Shown here in pieces: positions 6,141 to 7,578 of a DNA stretch of 7,578 nt. Source of the DNA: Candidatus Poribacteria bacterium (lineage in GTDB: Bacteria > Poribacteria > DTPJ01 > WJIO01). The position numbers were made by a program, and so were the translations under genes. The first letter of the stretch is position 1. Every line of letters begins with the position of its first letter. The DNA lies in assembly GCA_014730235.1 (NCBI GenBank), contig WJIO01000107.1, positions 1 through 7,578 of the forward strand, in the 5' to 3' direction. The notes under the pieces were generated by a model. The model saw only the letters and a program-made list of their open reading frames with translations, was not told where the DNA came from and made no database searches.

Positions 6141-6395
6141 TTATTTATGTCTAGGCCAGGATATTATTATTAGAATTATCCCGGGTATTGTCAGGGCAAG
6201 GCTGGTGAATATAAAGATGTTGCGGATATTTATCTCTTCTTCAGATGAAAGTTTAGATTGGTTGGTATCTCCACCGTATTTAGCCAAATAACTGGTTCCT
6301 TTTCCAGGAAAAAACACCCCTATAAGCTGTCCAAGCCCTAATATGATTAACATAAAACCGATAAATATTAATGTTTCTCTTCTTTTCTTTTTCAT
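6141..6395 (-). CDS. Small two-helix membrane protein of unknown function
   Basis: This 84-residue protein was not recognised. It starts with a basic stretch (KKKRR at 2-6). Two strongly hydrophobic segments follow at about 8-29 and 60-80, joined by a polar loop (30-59) with several Ser and Glu residues and ending in PRHK. By the positive-inside rule both ends would be cytoplasmic and the loop outside. Its ATG overlaps the TGA stop of the GH172 gene as ATGA, so it is almost certainly co-transcribed and translationally coupled. Only a weak GGAA lies upstream, as expected for re-initiation. The context hints at a role with sugar uptake or with the GH172 enzyme at the membrane, but nothing in the sequence shows which. 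Coding is supported by the coupling and the clean membrane-protein pattern. Confidence 0.7.
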   Translation of the reverse strand: MKKKRRETLIFIGFMLIILGLGQLIGVFFPGKGTSYLAKYGGDTNQSKLSSEEEINIRNIFIFTSLALTIPGIILIIISWPRHK

Positions 6396-7483
6396 ATAAT
6401 TTCCAAATAGTCTTTATCTGGAAGTTCAGGAAAACGCTCTGTAGGAAGCGTTTGATACCAATAAGCGACTGATGAAATATCATCCTGCAAAGGCAGGTAA
6501 CGCCCACCATCCCGCCAACCCAAAGCCTGTATCGTAACCTTTAAGTCTTTTTCAAATCGAACAGGATCCGTTATATGCCACCGATACATGGAAAATCTCA
6601 TCTGTGATTTATATGTGCTGTCAGGTCTTATAACCTGATTCATACCCATAAACGGGGTGGAATAGCTTGTATATTGTCCATCTACATCCCAATTATAGGC
6701 ACCGCCAAAGTAGTCTTCAGTTCCGGTTCCACATATAGTGGGAAAATCCTTATCGCCATCCATATAAAATTTTATTTCACCTTCACCCCACCAGCCGGTA
6801 TTATTAACACCCCAGGCCATGCTTGTGCCCACATAATGGCCTTTTCCTTTAATTCCCTCGACTATGGTGTAAGGTTGTTTATAGGCAAGTGGGTTAGTGC
6901 GCCGGAACTGGGCGTGAAAATATGCCAGATCGCTATTTACCTCTGTGAGGGTGTAGTTGATCTGGTAATAGAGGGTCATATCCTGATGATGACGGTTTTC
7001 TAAAGTTATAATACATCGTTTCTGAAAGGGCATCTCCCAGAAGCAATTGTACGCCCGATTAGGATTGACGGCGACCGGTAACGAATTAATCTGGGCATAC
7101 TGACCCCATCCTGACGCAAAGAAGTCTGATACAGGACATTCCACAGACGGAATATCCTGATCATCCCAGTATATTCTCAATATATAAAAACGACAAAGAG
7201 GTCCCATACGGGCGACATCGCCGCTGATCCACATAGATTGAACGGCACCAGGGCCATCTATATGCGCGAGAGTATATGTCTCACCGGCTTTTACCACGAC
7301 ACTTGGCGATACCTTCCAGCCTTGACCCAGGTCTCTGGCACATCCTGCTCCTGTACCTTCTGTGGCCATTCCACCTTTGCCTTTTTCACCTCTGGGATTC
7401 TCTGCGCTTATTGAGCGCGTCTTTGCTGATGAAAGTCTGGAAAGATTACCCAAATTCATACCTAAGCCGTTGAATTCTGACAT
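6392..7483 (-). CDS. DUF2961 / glycoside hydrolase family 172 protein
   Basis: This 363-residue protein belongs to the DUF2961 family, now GH172. Characterised members act on alpha-D-fructofuranosides (difructose dianhydride I synthase/hydrolase) or D-arabinofuranosides. The order of motifs fits the whole family: SAENPRGEKGKGGMATEG at 26-43, the HIDGPGAVQSMWI block at 74-86, DFFASGWGQYA at 120-130, NCFWEMPFQKRC at 146-157, WWGEGEIKFYMDGD at 231-244 and GTGTEDYFGGAYNW at 252-265. Glu256 in GTGTEDY and Glu234 or Glu236 in GEGE are the likely catalytic pair. The length is usual for a single-domain member. There is no signal peptide, so it is cytoplasmic. AAGGAG lies seven bases upstream of ATG (7491-7496 on the plus strand), supporting the start. 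The substrate cannot be told from sequence. A membrane-protein gene overlaps its stop codon and the fucosidase gene converges on it. Confidence 0.88.
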   Translation of the reverse strand: MSEFNGLGMNLGNLSRLSSAKTRSISAENPRGEKGKGGMATEGTGAGCARDLGQGWKVSPSVVVKAGETYTLAHIDGPGAVQSMWISGDVARMGPLCRFYILRIYWDDQDIPSVECPVSDFFASGWGQYAQINSLPVAVNPNRAYNCFWEMPFQKRCIITLENRHHQDMTLYYQINYTLTEVNSDLAYFHAQFRRTNPLAYKQPYTIVEGIKGKGHYVGTSMAWGVNNTGWWGEGEIKFYMDGDKDFPTICGTGTEDYFGGAYNWDVDGQYTSYSTPFMGMNQVIRPDSTYKSQMRFSMYRWHITDPVRFEKDLKVTIQALGWRDGGRYLPLQDDISSVAYWYQTLPTERFPELPDKDYLEII

Positions 7484-7532
7484 TTTCCCTCTCCTTATTT
7501 ATTTTTCTTTGAGTGCTAAACTTTGCTATCTC

Positions 7533-7562
7533 ATTTTATCATATCTGATTCAGTGAAATCAA
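7533..7562 (-). promoter_or_regulatory. Likely promoter of the GH172 operon with operator-like inverted repeats
   Basis: On the minus strand TTGATT (7562-7557) and TAAAAT (7538-7533) are 18 bases apart, about 50 bases before the GH172 start. Between and over them lie two short inverted repeats: TGATT-N6-AATCA at 7546-7561 and ATCAA-N9-TTGAT at 7558-7576. Their place at the -35 region would suit a repressor or activator of a sugar gene, but both have only 5-bp arms and share bases. Confidence 0.4.
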
Positions 7563-7578
7563 TCCTTTTCGTTGATAC

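Noticed and set aside
6674-7003. Plus-strand 109-codon frame inside the GH172 gene
   Set aside because: It is antisense to the conserved DUF2961 motifs, has no ribosome binding site and no recognisable family.

Overview
The window reads as a piece of an AT-rich, low-GC anaerobe chromosome. Ribosome binding sites are strong AGGAG types and promoters are sigma-A-like. The gene content combines a methanogen/sulfate-reducer type homocysteine-synthesis protein with a large sulfur-relay flavoprotein and cytoplasmic sugar hydrolases. This suits a fermentative or sulfur-metabolising anaerobic bacterium of the Clostridia/Halanaerobiales kind. That placement is inferred from style and gene families; no taxonomic marker gene is present.

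Layout. 1-671 has no convincing gene. It holds a 5'-truncated copy (1-153) of a small inverted-repeat element, a good promoter (227-255), a second candidate miniature element (297-420) with a REP-like hairpin, and a perfect 10-bp stem-loop (523-562). 672-1868 (+) encodes a DUF39/COG1900 homocysteine-biosynthesis protein. 2109-4607 (+) encodes an 832-residue fusion of CoA-disulfide/persulfide reductase, rhodanese, TusA and DsrE2-like domains. 4625-4765 is an intact copy of the small element, with near-perfect terminal inverted repeats, a 49-nt central palindrome and an 8-bp target duplication. 4807-6102 (+) is a GH29 alpha-L-fucosidase. On the minus strand, 7483-6392 encodes a DUF2961/GH172 protein, overlapped by 4 bp by a small two-helix membrane protein (6395-6141). 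The fucosidase and the GH172 pair are convergent with a 38-bp gap.

How the genes work together. The first two genes form a sulfur module. The fusion carries reductase, sulfurtransferase and sulfur-carrier domains in one chain and could supply persulfide or sulfide to the DUF39 enzyme, which in its family puts sulfur into homocysteine. The second half is a carbohydrate module: two intracellular glycosidases with no secretion signals, probably acting on imported oligosaccharides. The two modules are separated by the intact miniature element. Removing it and one target-duplication copy leaves only 50 bp between the fusion gene and the fucosidase gene.

The most notable non-genic signals are the two opposite-orientation copies of the miniature element bracketing the sulfur module, the reuse of the same REP-like core in a differently bounded element, and an oddly spaced translation start on the fucosidase.
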